Source of the DNA: Hymenobacter sp. BRD67 | GTDB lineage: Bacteria > Bacteroidota > Bacteroidia > Cytophagales > Hymenobacteraceae | Length of the DNA stretch: 64,000 bases | Assembly: GCF_013256425.1 (NCBI RefSeq) | Contig: NZ_CP053904.1 | Span: forward strand, 2,976,001-3,040,000 | Direction of reading: 5' to 3' | Part shown: positions 49,534 to 63,930 of the stretch, in pieces | Position numbering within the stretch: the stretch's first letter is position 1 | Layout: each line of letters starts with the position of its first letter | Notes under the pieces: model-generated | The model's input: the letters and a program-made list of their open reading frames with translations, nothing else | Told to the model about the DNA's origin: nothing | The model's database searches: none | Position numbers and translations under genes: made by a program

Positions 49534-52500
49534 CTAATGACTGACTATTAATCGCTTATCGACCACTGTGGCATCAGTAATCAGCTTAACCAGGTAAACG
49601 CCACTGGCAAGCTGGCTGGTCGAAACGGCCAATGTTACCTCCTTGTTTCCGATAGCATTACCTGTGCCGATGGTGGCCACCTTGGCGCCTCTCAGGTCAT
49701 AGAGCCCCGCATCATAATGGGCACTCTGCGGCAAGGTGAACGTCAGGACGGTGCGTTGCTGACCAGTAGGATTGGGATACAGGCTGAATGAGCCGGCAGC
49801 GGCCGCCGCTACGCTGCTGGTAACTACTGCGCCGCAGCTGGTTCCAACGGTGTAGCTATGGGGGGCGGCGGCCGTGTTATTTTCGGGGCCGCCAGCGCCC
49901 ACCTGGTAAGTAAAGTACACACTCGTTACTGTGCCATTGGCAATGGCCCTGGTAAAGGTGAAATCACCGGCTGCGTTCTTCACCATCGTGTAGCCGGGAT
50001 AAGCCCCCGTCGCACCCTCCTGGATGTAAACAATAGCCAAGCTGCCCCTACGGTGGCCCCGAGCGGGTGAAAAGTAAACGTGACGTTAGCCCCGGTCGTT
50101 ATAGCCACGAAGCTATAATCGGCCGTGGTAGCACAGTAGCCATCGGCGCTGCGGACCAGCACCGTTACGGGGGCCGAGGTAGTACTGGCCCGTTGTTGTC
50201 GGTAGCGGTAGCCGTGAGCACATAGGAACCAGCCATTACATTGGTCCAGCTGTAAGCATACGGCGCGGTGGTAGCTTCGCCGAGCTTGGTTGAGCCTTGG
50301 TAAAACTCCACTTTCGTTACTGTACCATCGGTATCGGCGGCGGTGGCGGCCAGGCTGATAGTGGCGGGGGCAGTAAACGTAGCCGTGGCCAGCGGCGCGG
50401 TCAGGCTAACGGTAGGCGGAATATTAGTAGTGCTGCTGCCGGTGCAAACGGTACCCACGGTGTAGCTGTGCGGAGCATCGGCGGTATTGTGCTCTGCACC
50501 ACCAGCGCCTACCTGGTAGGTAAAATAGAAGCTCGCTACTGTTCCAGCAGCGATGGTTTTGGTGAAGGTAAAGTCGCCGGCCGCGTTCTTCACCATCGTA
50601 TAGCCAGGGTAGGCCCCGGTGCTCCCTTCACGAATAAAGATAATGGCCAGGCTGCCGCCAGCCGTAGCGCCAAGCGGGTGAAAAGTAAACGATACATCCG
50701 TACCGCTGGTGTAGACCTCGTAGCGGTACTCCCCGTTTGAGGCAGTACTGGCGCAGGGTATTGCTTTCACTTCCAACGCAATCGCGGTCGAGGTGGTAGC
50801 ATAGCCGTCGTTGGCGGTGGCCTTGGCCGTGAGCGAGTACGAGCCGGGGCCAACATTGGCCCAGTCATAGGTATACGGGGCGGTAAGGTCTTCTCCCAGC
50901 TTGGTAGTGCCCTGGTAAAATTCTACTTTGGCAATCGGGCTGTTGGTATCAGTAGCCGTGGCGGCAATGGTGAGCGTGGCAGGCGCCAGTAGACTGGTAC
51001 CCGCAGCCGGAGCCGTAATGCTGACAGTTGGCACAATGGGGTCGGCCACGGTGATGTTAACCACGGCCGACGTAGTCACGAGTCCGCCCGTATCAGTAGC
51101 CTTGGCGCTAAGCGCGTAGCTACCGGCCGGCGCCCCGGCCCAAGTGTAGCTGTAGGGACTGGTATAACTGGTAGCCAGCAGGGTAGTACCCTGGTAAAAA
51201 TCAACCTTATAGATACCGCCCCCGGCATCGGTAGCGCTGGCGCTGAGAGTAATACTGGCCGGCGTGAGAAAGCGGGCTCCGTCGCTGGGAGAGGTCAGGC
51301 TCACCGTGGGGGCCGTGTTACCGGCGGCCGCCACAAATACTGTCACGGGGCTGGAAGTTGTGGTGGCGCCGCCGTCGTCAGTCGCCTTGGCCGTGAGCAC
51401 ATACACGCCGGCCGGTGCCCCGGCCCAGGTATAGCTATAGGGGCTGGTTGTGCTGGTGCCGAGCAGCGTTGCCCCCTGGTAAAAGTCTACTTTCGTCACC
51501 GTGCCGTTGGCGTCAGCGGCCGTGGCGGTCAGGGTTAGGCTGGCCGGTAGCGTCACAATCGCATTGTTGGCCGGGGCAGTGAGGGTCACTGTGGGCGGTG
51601 GGTTAGCCGCCACGCCACCCGTGAAGCGGATGTCGTCGATGTAAAAATCGCCGTCGCTGATTGCCGGGTCGCCCGCAAACATAAACAGGCTGGTCATCGA
51701 CACCAGGTCGATGTGCATGCCCAGATTGGGCTGGTCGAAGGCGCTCAGCGGAATCGCTACTTCGTGCCAGCTGCCATCGCGCACCATCCCGTATTGCGAC
51801 GCGCCACCCGCCGGAAAATTAATCCAGGTTTCGCCGTGCCCACTTTTCACCCCTACCTTAAACTGGCCAGCGTAAGTGGTTTTAAACTGAAACTTTAGCG
51901 CGCCATTGGCAAAGTTTCCCATATTCTTGGCCACATTATCCACTCCCAGGCCAAACCAGCTGCCGCTGTTGGCGTGCACGGCCAGCACCTGCTGCCCTCG
52001 AAGGGCACCGGTACGGGCGTCGTAATATTGGTCAGGTTGTTCCAGTAGTACAGGTTGGCGTCCTGCCCGTCGTAAACGAGCTTATCGACAATGGCGGGCC
52101 GCTCCGAATATACCCCGTAGTCGCCAGCAAAAGCATGGTCCTTACCCAGATATAGCTCATCGCCCGGATTCTGGTACAGACGCAGGTAATCGACCAGCAT
52201 GGCTGCCGGCAGGGTAGCCGTGATATCACCAGGATTCATCTTACCGGTGTAGTTGCCGCCCACGGCCAGGTTGAGCAGCACGTACTGCGGCTTGTGAAAC
52301 TCTTCCATGTCGCTCACGGCCACATTCGAGATACCGACGCTGAAAAACTGTACGTTGTCGATAAACACCTTAATGAGGTTGGCATCCCACTGCAGCTTGT
52401 ACACGTGGTAATCGTCGGTGAGCGCGGCCGCACTCTTATATACCTGCTCGTAGTCGGCCTGTGAGCCTTTGTAGTCCCAGTGTACGGCGGCCCCGGCCCA

Positions 52501-53013
52501 GTTATTCACATTGTCGGGATAAGAGGTCTTCGCACCCATTTCCATCATATCAATTTCGCCGCTGGCCGGCCAGGTGCCGGTGGTGCCCAGCATCCAAAAC
52601 GCCGGCCAGAGGCCATTTTGCAGGTTGGGCACTTTGATACGCGCTTCCAGTGTACCGTATTTGAAGTGTACCCGGCCGTAGGTCTTCAACCTTGCCGAGG
52701 TAAAAGGCTTACCCTGAAAATCTTCGCGCCGGGCTTCGATGCGCAGGTTGCCATTTTCGATACGCGCGTTTTCGGGGCGGCTGGTATAGTATTCCAGCTC
52801 TTGATTTCCCCAGCCGCAGTTGCCCCGCTCGCAGCCATCGCCAAAGTCAAAGGTCCAGTTGTCGGGATTAATGGTCGGGCCATCGAAGTTTTCTTCCCAA
52901 ACCAGCGTTTGAGCCGAAGCCGACAGTTGGCCGCCGCAAAGCAGCCCGCCCAGCAAGAGCATGAGCCTGCCGGCAGACCGCAGCAAGTTGAGCGAGTAAG
53001 TGATTGTTTTCAT
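49534..53013 (-). CDS. Secreted modular GH16 beta-glucanase with Ig-like repeats and T9SS sorting domain, frame broken three times
   Basis: 1,160 residues after correction. Signal peptide 1-34; GH16 domain to about 270 with catalytic GEIDMMEMG (two Glu and one Asp; residues about 155-163). A beta-sandwich follows (TYAGQFKVGVKSGHGETWIN), then bacterial Ig-like repeats starting near 469, 561 and 656 (PTVSLTSPSDG-type starts, KVDFYQG cores). A CATT/CAST...SYTVGT domain near 752-860 appears again near 958-1070, with one more Ig-like repeat between. The end (LYPNPTGQQRTVL, GVYLVKLITD) is a type A T9SS sorting signal. Breaks are at 51995-51997, 50189-50191 and 50044-50047, each fixed by one base. 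It likely degrades beta-1,3 or mixed glucans. Confidence 0.88.
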
Positions 53014-53634
53014 CAAGAACGACCGGTTAGAAATGGATGGGAGAAAAAGAAACCGAAGGATACATGCAGCTGAAAAATGATTGACTTCCCGACCCATGCC
53101 ACGCCTGCCCCGACAGCAGACCAAGCCGGCGCCTTGTGTAGCAGTGTTGTATTTTATTGCCAGCATAGCGTATAGTCTGGCAGTAGCCAGATGAAAAACT
53201 CACCCTCTAAACCTGCTTCCAGCTTACTTTAGAATAGCTGGAGAGATTTTTTCAGGATGTGCAGTAAGCGTATAGCACGCGTGTCATTTTGCACTTTAGC
53301 AAGTGCCATGTCATTAACAATATAGTTCAGTCGGCTTAATCAGGCCATATTTCAGGTCCTTGGGCAGCTTTTCGGGCCGGCGGCACCTGGCTGGCACGGC
53401 AGGCTGCTACCGGTTTGGGCCTGCCGGCCTGCACCCTATTTCCGGCCCTGGCTCTTTCACTTGTTGCCTGATTGGCGCAAGGCGACCACCGCTTCATTTT
53501 TGCGCCTCTGACTCTCAGGCCCCTACCCTGCCGCTGCTTGCCCCGGCCCTGCGGCCGGCGTAACTTTAGGCAACGAACACCTGGCTGCTGCTTTTTCGCC
53601 GCTATCGGCTACTGCTTATCCATTCGCCTGCCCC
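53014..53634. other. Non-coding spacer upstream of dnaE and the GH16 gene
   Basis: About 620 bases without a gene. Three small perfect hairpins: 53176-53191 (TCTGGC/GCCAGA), 53219-53241 (CCAGCT/AGCTGG ends) and 53291-53306 (GCACTT/AAGTGC). The last could be an operator for the GH16 gene. The dnaE-proximal half is GC-rich and unstructured to my eye. Confidence 0.4.
53538..53568 (+). promoter_or_regulatory. Possible dnaE promoter
   Basis: TTG, 20 bases, TAACTTTA; the last base departs from TAnnTTTG. Weak match, about 65 bases before the dnaE start. Confidence 0.35.
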
Positions 53635-57321
<3,687 letters not shown>

Positions 57322-57380
57322 GCCATCGCAACTATTTGCGAGGATAGTAGCTTTGTGCATCGCCTATATTCCGAATTTTA

Positions 57381-59602
57381 ATGCGACACGGTGCTCTTAC
57401 CCGCTGTTTTTTAGCATTTTGGCTGACTATGGGCTGGCTGGGCGGGTTGGCCCAACCGGCGGGACCCTGCCCGGCTACGGGCATCAGCACCGACCCGACC
57501 CAGCCGATTAATTCCGTACGGCCCGACCGCCGCAATACATTTTTTAATTGGTGGAATCCGGCAACGCCCCCGCCGTATGACAATCGGGTTTATCAGCTCT
57601 ATAGTGTGAGTCCGCGCACGGGTCAGGGACGCGCCTACTTTGAGTACACGCCTTACCAGCAGCCTGATAACCTCGAAACCGTGTTCCTATCAGGCTCGGC
57701 CGACCTGCCGGCCAATGGCTGGGAACTGCTGGCTTACAACCTAGGCTATACCGAGCAGGGTCAGCCCCGGCCGGCCGGAGCACCCCTACCCTACGTGGTA
57801 CTTTACCATCGCTTTACGGGCCTGCTGCGCGTGTTCGCCACGGTGGCCGAGCCGCAGCAGGCCTACACCTACCACTACCTGACGCTGCGTTTTGCCGCCG
57901 GCCAGGGGCTGACTACCAAATCTGGCTTGCTGAACCGGGTGGCAGCCCCGGCCACGGCACTGCTCGACGCGCCTGCTGGCCTGGGGGCTGTGCTTACGGG
58001 CGTGGGCCGCCACCTGAACCAGGCGGGTAAGTGGTTCGTGGCCGATTTTCCGCTCGAGTATGACCCCTGCACCTGCCTGTTTCGCTCGGAGCTGGAAATA
58101 GATGTGATGGCCATGAACCCAACGATGCTCAACCTGCCCAGGGTGACGGCCACCGGGCCGATAGCCGGGCTGCTGCTTTCGCCCTACGGCGCCGAAAACG
58201 TGCAGGATAGCGGCTCGATGCGGGGCTTCCCTATGCTGGGCTACCAGGGCCAGACGCCCGGCTCGCTGCTCACTACTGGCTATTACGACGTGGCGGCGGC
58301 CAGCCAGCAGCGCCAGCGCCTGAACTGGCTGCAAGCCACTACTCACGACCCAGCCCTGGCCATGAGCCTCGATTCGGCAGCTTGGTTTTGGCTCAGGGCC
58401 AGTAGCGCAGACCAGCGCACTGGTAGCCGAAACTTTTTGAGCCCGGCTTTTTTGCAAGACCCTCGTACCGAGCGCTTCCTCAACGGCTTGGATTATCTGA
58501 CCGTTGGGGGCCTGTCGACCAACCTGCCGGGGACAGGGGTTGTCCCTGCGCAACAACCTAATGCGTACGCCCAAACAGGTAGCCGGGTAAAGGGGTTTTC
58601 GCAGCCTACCGACACGCTGGGCATCATCCGGCTAGCTACGCCTGGCGCGGTTACGGCACCCGCAGTAAGCCGCTACCCCTATTACAACGAGGTGCTAGGC
58701 GTACTTAGCCTGCTGCGCCGCCCTACGGTGCAGCGCCAGGTAACGACTGTGCGCGACGCAGACGGGCATTCGCGCCTGCGCTACCGCTTTCGCCTGCCCG
58801 CCGACTTGGCTTATGCATTGAACCCGGCGGCGGGCCTGGTAGTCACCGATTTTCGAGCGGCGCTGGTAGTGGCGGGCAGTAGCTACCCCGCTACGCTACC
58901 GCCCGGCGATTTTGCTACCTACGAAGCACCATTACCCCTTAGCGACGACCCGGCCGGCCCGGTACAACACCTGGTGCGCACCGCGTATGTCTCGGCTGGC
59001 TGCCTGCCCGACCAAGTATTTACCCTTGATGGGCCGACCGACTGCGATGGCTTCCTGCCCGCGGGGCCGGTGAGTGTGAAAGTGTGGGTGCAGCTACGGC
59101 GGCCCGATGCGCCCGATGCCCAGCCCGTGCTGCTCGTAGCCAGCTACCCCACCACTGTCGAGGACACCAACGACCCGTTACCGGCTGCTCCCTCTCTGCC
59201 GACAGCCTGCACGCGGCTGCTGCCGCCCCAGCCAGCGGCAGCCATTACGACTTTGTGTGCCAGCCCAGCCTACCGGGAGGCGATGCGGTCCGACCGGGCG
59301 GTCGTAGCTGAAGCTGCGGCCACTATTGCCGTACTGGCCTCGGCCGTGCTAGCTTACCCTAACCCCACGACCGGCCCCTCACCGTCCAACTGGCGCTACC
59401 CACCGCTCGCTGCGTGCGGCTCCGACTATTCGACGCGGTAGGCCGGCTGGTAGCCGCACCTCTGCCGCCTACCCCCTTCCCCAGCGGCCTTACTCAGCTG
59501 CCGCTGTCTGGCTTGTCTCAGTTGGCTGCTGGCACGTATTTTCTGGTGCTCGATGCCGACAACCAGCGCCTTAGCACGGCGCGTCTCATAGTAACTCCTT
59601 GA
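57381..59602 (+). CDS. Secreted T9SS cargo protein of unknown function, frame broken once
   Basis: 740 residues after correction. The signal peptide ends in GGLAQPAG. The body has no recognised domain; repeated Pro/Tyr/Asn-rich beta-type segments (FFNWWNPATPPPYDNRVYQL, LPYVVLYHRFTGLLRVFATV) and paired cysteines (CTC) are seen. The C-terminal AYPNPTTGPLTVQLALP...GTYFLVLDADNQRLSTARLI is a type A sorting domain. It is joined by adding one C to CCCC at 59375-59378. It follows dnaE by 59 bases, but a shared function is not implied. Confidence 0.75.
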
Positions 59603-59755
59603 ATCAGGGCTAGCTAAACGCATTCATCGCCCCAGTATTGAACAGGCAGTTCTGCACCGGCCTAGCAAGCATTAGCTTCAGTCCGCTCAAGGACATTGCG
59701 TGCGCTTGCCATTCTTCAGGCGGCCGCGCTACCGGCTGAACTTTCCCCTACCTCG

Positions 59756-59784
59756 TTTGTTTTACCTCAACTCCGCTACCTTGC
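59756..59784 (+). promoter_or_regulatory. Possible trxA promoter
   Basis: TTTG, 17 bases, TACCTTGC; spacing short and the second box imperfect. About 55 bases before the trxA start. Confidence 0.35.
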
Positions 59785-59839
59785 AGCCGCGTTGGCTGTA
59801 CACGCCGGACGTAATTTCACTAACCTATTCCTTAGCGTC

Positions 59840-60169
59840 ATGGCGCATAAAGCAATTGAAATAACCGACGCCAACTTCGAGGAGATTATCAACTCGGACA
59901 AACCGGTACTTGTGGACTTCTGGGCCGAATGGTGCGGCCCCTGCCGCATGGTAGGCCCGGTAGTAGAAGAGCTGGCCGGAGAATACGAAGGCAAGGTCAT
60001 CGTTGGCAAGGTAGATGTAGACGCTAACCCCCAGACTTCCATGAAGTTCGGAATCCGCAGCATTCCGACGCTGCTGGTATTCAAGAACGGTCAGATTGTA
60101 GATAAGCAAGTGGGTGCCGTGCCCAAGCACGTACTCGCTCAGAAGCTCGAAGCCCAGGTAACCGCCTAG
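59840..60169 (+). CDS. trxA: Thioredoxin
   Basis: 109 residues. Active site [19 protein letters not shown], with [20 protein letters not shown] and the conserved cis-proline. General cytosolic disulfide reductant. The ATG at 59840 is the only start fitting family length. Confidence 0.97.
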   Translation: MAHKAIEITDANFEEIINSDKPVLVDFWAEWCGPCRMVGPVVEELAGEYEGKVIVGKVDVDANPQTSMKFGIRSIPTLLVFKNGQIVDKQVGAVPKHVLAQKLEAQVTA

Positions 60170-60201
60170 TACCTGGTGCTACTCAGCTTAAGTAACCCTA
60201 G

Positions 60202-60234
60202 AAAGCCCCGCATTATAGCAATGCGGGGCTTTTT
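60202..60234 (+). terminator. Terminator of trxA
   Basis: AAAGCCCCGCATT and its complement around a five-base loop, then four T. Confidence 0.88.
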
Positions 60235-60269
60235 GGGCTTTTAGCTTTAGCAGTAAAAGAGGCTAGCCG

Positions 60270-60602
60270 CTAGTAGCGGCGTACCTGCCGGTCGTGCTTC
60301 TGGTTGTAGATAGCGCGGCTGGTGCGCTGCTCGTCGTGGCGAATTTCCTGGCGCTCACCACGCGTCACGACACCATCGGCGCGGGCAGCGCGCTTATCGG
60401 CGCCTATTCTGGCTTCACGGCCGCGCAGGCGGGCAGCTTCGGGCCGGGTCAGCTCACCCGAGCGCACTCCCTGCCTGATGCGATTACGCTCCTGTGCCTG
60501 CCGGGCATTTATGGCCGGAGTACGGTCTTGAGCCTGCGCTAATGGGGCTGAGACTGCAAGTAGCCCACAAAAGGCAGCTACTGAGCAAAATAAATTTTTC
60601 AT
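60270..60602 (-). CDS. Small basic exported protein
   Basis: 110 residues. Signal peptide (LFCSVAAFCGLLAVSAPLAQ, cut after AQA). The mature part is very rich in Arg, Ala, Glu and Gln: QAQERNRIRQGVRSGELTRP, RLRGREARIGADKRAARADG, RQEIRHDEQRTSRAIYNQKH. The two helical segments, each preceded by a GELT or GVVT turn, look like two related helix-turn-helix units. Such proteins recur in this group; function unknown. Starts at the ATG at 60602. Confidence 0.75.
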   Translation of the reverse strand: MKNLFCSVAAFCGLLAVSAPLAQAQDRTPAINARQAQERNRIRQGVRSGELTRPEAARLRGREARIGADKRAARADGVVTRGERQEIRHDEQRTSRAIYNQKHDRQVRRY

Positions 60603-60785
60603 GGTGGAAAAGGAAAAAATGACTTCCAAAGCTGGAATGACTTTTGAACAGGCAAAACGTGCACCAGTTTTATTGCTGCTAAATCAGATTCTTTTTTGAT
60701 TTACTTGAAACTACTTATATTACTGGCCAATTGCAGTCGTTTACGGCGGCGCTTTCCCCTTCCCACCTTTTTTTACTTCTTTACC

Positions 60786-61157
60786 ATGAAACGCATTCTC
60801 GGTTTCCTCTCTGCGCTACTCGTGCTGGGCGGCCTTTCGGCACAGGCCCAAACGGCCCCGGCTGCCAGCACCATGAGCAGCAGCTCGACCAAAATGACAT
60901 CGTCTAAAACGATGCCGGCCCCTGCCACGCACAAGACTACTACGACTACCAAAACGGGCATGATGGCCCCGGCCGCTTCGTCTTCGACCACCACGACCAA
61001 AATGAAGGCCGATGGCACGCCCGACATGCGCTACAAGGCCAACAAAACTACCTCCACCTCGACGATGCACGCGGCCGGCCCGATGAAGAAGGACGGAACG
61101 CCCGATATGCGCTACAAGGCCAACAAAACGACGACCACGACCAAAACCAAGATGTAA
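60786..61157 (+). CDS. Small exported Ser/Thr/Lys-rich protein with two DGTPDMRYKANK repeats
   Basis: 123 residues. Signal peptide (FLSALLVLGGLSAQAQ). The mature protein is a low-complexity Thr/Ser/Lys/Met chain with the motif KxDGTPDMRYKANKTT occurring twice (residues about 78 and 104). Codon use is normal. The motif is conserved in similar small Bacteroidota proteins as I recall them; no function known. Its own terminator follows. Confidence 0.75.
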   Translation: MKRILGFLSALLVLGGLSAQAQTAPAASTMSSSSTKMTSSKTMPAPATHKTTTTTKTGMMAPAASSSTTTTKMKADGTPDMRYKANKTTSTSTMHAAGPMKKDGTPDMRYKANKTTTTTKTKM

Positions 61158-61177
61158 GCTAGCGCAATAGCATACGC

Positions 61178-61211
61178 TAAAAACCTTCCGGCTAGGCCGG
61201 AAGGTTTTTTT
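61178..61211 (+). terminator. Terminator of the small repeat protein gene
   Basis: AAAACCTTCCGGC and GCCGGAAGGTTTTTTT with a two-base loop. Confidence 0.9.
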
Positions 61212-61288
61212 ATGGGCGCGGCTCAGGTAAGCCCAACGGGTCGGAGCTGTTATCTTTCGGCGTTGCTATTCCTCTTTAAATCAATTTT

Positions 61289-63196
61289 ATGCTTGCAGCC
61301 CTTACTGTTCCCTTCTTTTATACCCTGCTTGCTATTCTGGGCGGGCTACTGATCCTGCTGCTGGTAGCCCGGTCGCTGCTGGGAATTGTCGTTATCGGCG
61401 AGCTAGAAGTAGGCATCGTGGCCAAGAAGTTTGCCAACTCCAGCCTGGCTGCCGGCCGCCTGATTGCCCTGGAAGGCGAGGCGGGCCTCCAAGCGGATAC
61501 CCTAGCGCCGGGCTGGCACTTTTTTCTGTGGCCCTGGCAGTTTGCCGTTACCAAAGAGCCCGTAACCGTGGTGCCGCAGGGCGAAATCGGACTGGTAGTT
61601 GCGAATGGCGGCAGCCCCATTCCGCCCAGCCACATGCTGGGCCGCGTAGTTGCCTGCGACGACTACCAGGATGCCCGCGCGTTTCTGACCAGCGGCGGCG
61701 AGAAGGGCCGGCAGCTCGGAATATTAACGGCGGGCACTTACCGTATTAATACGGCCCTGTTTACCATCATCACCCGGCGCAATGCCGATTCGATGGGCAT
61801 GAACCCCAACGAGCTGGCCGTGTACAGAGTAGCCCCCGACGCGGTGGGTATTGTTACCACGCTCGACGGCATTCCGATTGAGCCCGGCGAAATAGCCGGC
61901 CCGGTTATTCCGGAGCACGACAACTTTCAGGATGCCCAGCGCTTTTTGAGTGCAGGCGGCCGGCGCGGCCTGCAGGAGCAGGTGCTGCTGAGCGGCGCCT
62001 GGAACCTGAACCCGTGGTTTTGCCGCGTCGAGCAGGTGCCCATGACCGAGATTCCGATTGGCCATGTGGGCGTGGTCATCTCGTTTGTGGGGCGCCCGGC
62101 TCAGGATGTAAGCGGGGCCGATTTCACCCACGGCAACCTTGTGGAAGTAGGCCACAAAGGCATTTGGGTAACGCCGCTGTACCCTGGCCGCCAGCCCCTT
62201 AACACGCGGATTATGCGCGTCGAGCTGGTGCCCACTACTAACATCGTGCTCAACTGGGCCGTGCGTACCGAAGCCCACGGCTACGACAATTCCCTGAGCA
62301 GCATTACTGTGCGCTCGCGCGACGGTTTCTCCTTTAACCTTGATGTGGCCCAGATTATTCACGTAGCGGCCCTGGATGCGCCGCGGGTTATTTCGCGGGT
62401 GGGCTCTATGCAAAACCTGGTAGACCATGTACTGGAGCCAATTGTAGGCAATTATTTCCGCAACAGCTCGCAGGAATACACGGTGCTCGACTACCTCACC
62501 AACCGCGCCGAGCGGCAGCGTGATGCCGCTACCTTTATTCGTAATGCGCTGGCTACTTACAATGTGCAGGCCGTGGACACGCTCATTGGCGACATCGTGC
62601 CGCCGGCCCAGCTAATGACCACCCAAACCGACCGCAAGCTGGCCGAGGAGCAGCGCAAAACCTACGAGGTGCAGCAGGCCGCCCAAACCCAGCGCCAGGC
62701 GCTGGTGCGCGAAACCAGCATCGCCGACATTCAAAGTGAGCTGGTAAAGAGTGAGCAGGGCGTAAATATTGCCGAGCTAAATGCTAACTCACAGGTAAAA
62801 AAAGTACGCGGCGAGGCTGAAGCTGCTAAACTGCGCGCCGGCGGCGAAGCCGAAAGCACCCGCCTGCGCGCCATTGCCGATTCCGAAGCCACCCGCCTGC
62901 GCGGCGTGGGCGAAGCCGAAGCCATCCGGGCCATCGGCCAGGCCAAGGCGGAGGCGTACCAGGTAGGCGTGGCCAGCCTTGGCACCCGCGAGTTTACTGC
63001 CCTGCAGCTAATGCAGATAATCGGCGACCGCCAGGTGAAAATCACGCCCGATGTGCAAGCCAATGGCAGCTCGGGCGCCGGCAGCGGCGGCCTGGTCGAA
63101 GCGCTGGTGGGCCTGCTGGTACAAAATCAAAAAGCCGGGCCAGCCAGCCAGACTGGTAAACCCGAAGCAGCTGCGCCAGAAACGCCGACAGTGTAG
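61289..63196 (+). CDS. SPFH/flotillin-family membrane protein
   Basis: 635 residues. A membrane segment (FFYTLLAILGGLLILLLVAR) is followed by an SPFH (band 7) domain (VVIGELEVGIVAKKF, later INTALFTIITRRNADSMG and VRTEAHGYDNSLSSITVRSR). A long coiled coil comes next (KLAEEQRKTYEVQQAAQTQR to KVRGEAEAAKLRAGGEAEST, with repeated EAE/RLR heptads), and the tail is flexible. Flotillins scaffold membrane microdomains; partner unknown. Confidence 0.87.
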   Translation: MLAALTVPFFYTLLAILGGLLILLLVARSLLGIVVIGELEVGIVAKKFANSSLAAGRLIALEGEAGLQADTLAPGWHFFLWPWQFAVTKEPVTVVPQGEIGLVVANGGSPIPPSHMLGRVVACDDYQDARAFLTSGGEKGRQLGILTAGTYRINTALFTIITRRNADSMGMNPNELAVYRVAPDAVGIVTTLDGIPIEPGEIAGPVIPEHDNFQDAQRFLSAGGRRGLQEQVLLSGAWNLNPWFCRVEQVPMTEIPIGHVGVVISFVGRPAQDVSGADFTHGNLVEVGHKGIWVTPLYPGRQPLNTRIMRVELVPTTNIVLNWAVRTEAHGYDNSLSSITVRSRDGFSFNLDVAQIIHVAALDAPRVISRVGSMQNLVDHVLEPIVGNYFRNSSQEYTVLDYLTNRAERQRDAATFIRNALATYNVQAVDTLIGDIVPPAQLMTTQTDRKLAEEQRKTYEVQQAAQTQRQALVRETSIADIQSELVKSEQGVNIAELNANSQVKKVRGEAEAAKLRAGGEAESTRLRAIADSEATRLRGVGEAEAIRAIGQAKAEAYQVGVASLGTREFTALQLMQIIGDRQVKITPDVQANGSSGAGSGGLVEALVGLLVQNQKAGPASQTGKPEAAAPETPTV

Positions 63197-63221
63197 CCCA
63201 ACTCACCCACTTACCACTACT

Positions 63222-63254
63222 AAGGGCGGCAAACCGGTCAGGTTGCCGCCCTTC
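63222..63254. terminator. Hairpin between convergent flotillin and Lrp genes
   Basis: AAGGGCGGCAAACC and its near complement around a short loop. Only a weak T run follows on either strand. Confidence 0.65.
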
Positions 63255-63274
63255 TGCTTAATAGCTACCCGATG

Positions 63275-63763
63275 CTACTCAGCTACCGGAGCAGTAGCGT
63301 CTTCCAGCTGCACGGCGCGGCTGAATACTTCTTCCAGCGAAATCAGGGTTTCGGTGCGCTCTACGCCTTCTATCTGCTGCACCAGGTCGTGCAGCACATT
63401 GCGCAGGTGCTGGGTATCGCGGCAGGCCAGCCGGGCAAACAGGTTGTAGCTACCCGTAGTAAAGTGCACGCTGATAACCTCCGGAATAGTGCGTAGCTGC
63501 GCAATAACCGTATCGCAATAAGAGCTTTTAAGCAAAAAGATGCCTAAAAAAGCCTGAATGCCGAAGCCTACCTTTTGCAGGTCGAGGTCGAGGGTGGCCC
63601 CGCGCACTATACCCAGTTCCTCGAGGCGCGTCATCCGGCTATGAATGGTGCCTCCCGAAACGTGGAGCTGCCGGGCAATTTCGGAATACGGCAGCTTGGC
63701 ATCCTGCACCAGTAGGCTCAGAATGCGGCGGTCAATGTCATCTAGTTCGTAAGTACGGGGCAT
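63275..63763 (-). CDS. Lrp/AsnC-family transcription regulator
   Basis: 162 residues. The N-terminal helix-turn-helix has LDDIDRRILSLLVQDAKLPY, SEIARQLHVSGGTIHSRMTR and LEELGIVRGATLDLD. The C-terminal RAM ligand-binding domain has SVHFTTGSYNLFARLACRDT and ends IEGVERTETLISLEE. Regulates amino-acid or general metabolism genes in response to a small ligand; target unknown. A possible -7 box TAATTTTG lies 22 bases upstream. Confidence 0.93.
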   Translation of the reverse strand: MPRTYELDDIDRRILSLLVQDAKLPYSEIARQLHVSGGTIHSRMTRLEELGIVRGATLDLDLQKVGFGIQAFLGIFLLKSSYCDTVIAQLRTIPEVISVHFTTGSYNLFARLACRDTQHLRNVLHDLVQQIEGVERTETLISLEEVFSRAVQLEDATAPVAE

Positions 63764-63784
63764 TTGGGATTGCTAATGGAAAGC

Positions 63785-63792
63785 CAAAATTA
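63785..63792 (-). promoter_or_regulatory. Possible -7 box of the Lrp gene
   Basis: TAATTTTG on the reverse strand matches TAnnTTTG, but no TTTG is found at 19 bases. AT-rich surroundings make chance likely. Confidence 0.35.
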
Positions 63793-63861
63793 CAACAATT
63801 TATCACAAATTCGGCTTCTATATTGAAGATTAAATAATTTTTGGGCATTTTTTAAATGAAA

Positions 63862-63894
63862 TTTGCAAAAACCAAAATCTGCGCCTTATCTTTG
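63862..63894 (+). promoter_or_regulatory. Promoter of the RNA or gene at the right edge
   Basis: TTTG, 21 bases, TATCTTTG in an AT-rich stretch, reading out of the window. Confidence 0.55.
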
Positions 63895-63930
63895 ACCCAT
63901 CAAAACGCAACCGGCGTGGCGATGCCAACC

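Noticed and set aside
53291..53306. Hairpin GCACTT/AAGTGC as a specific operator
   Set aside because: Too short and isolated to distinguish from chance; mentioned only in the spacer description.
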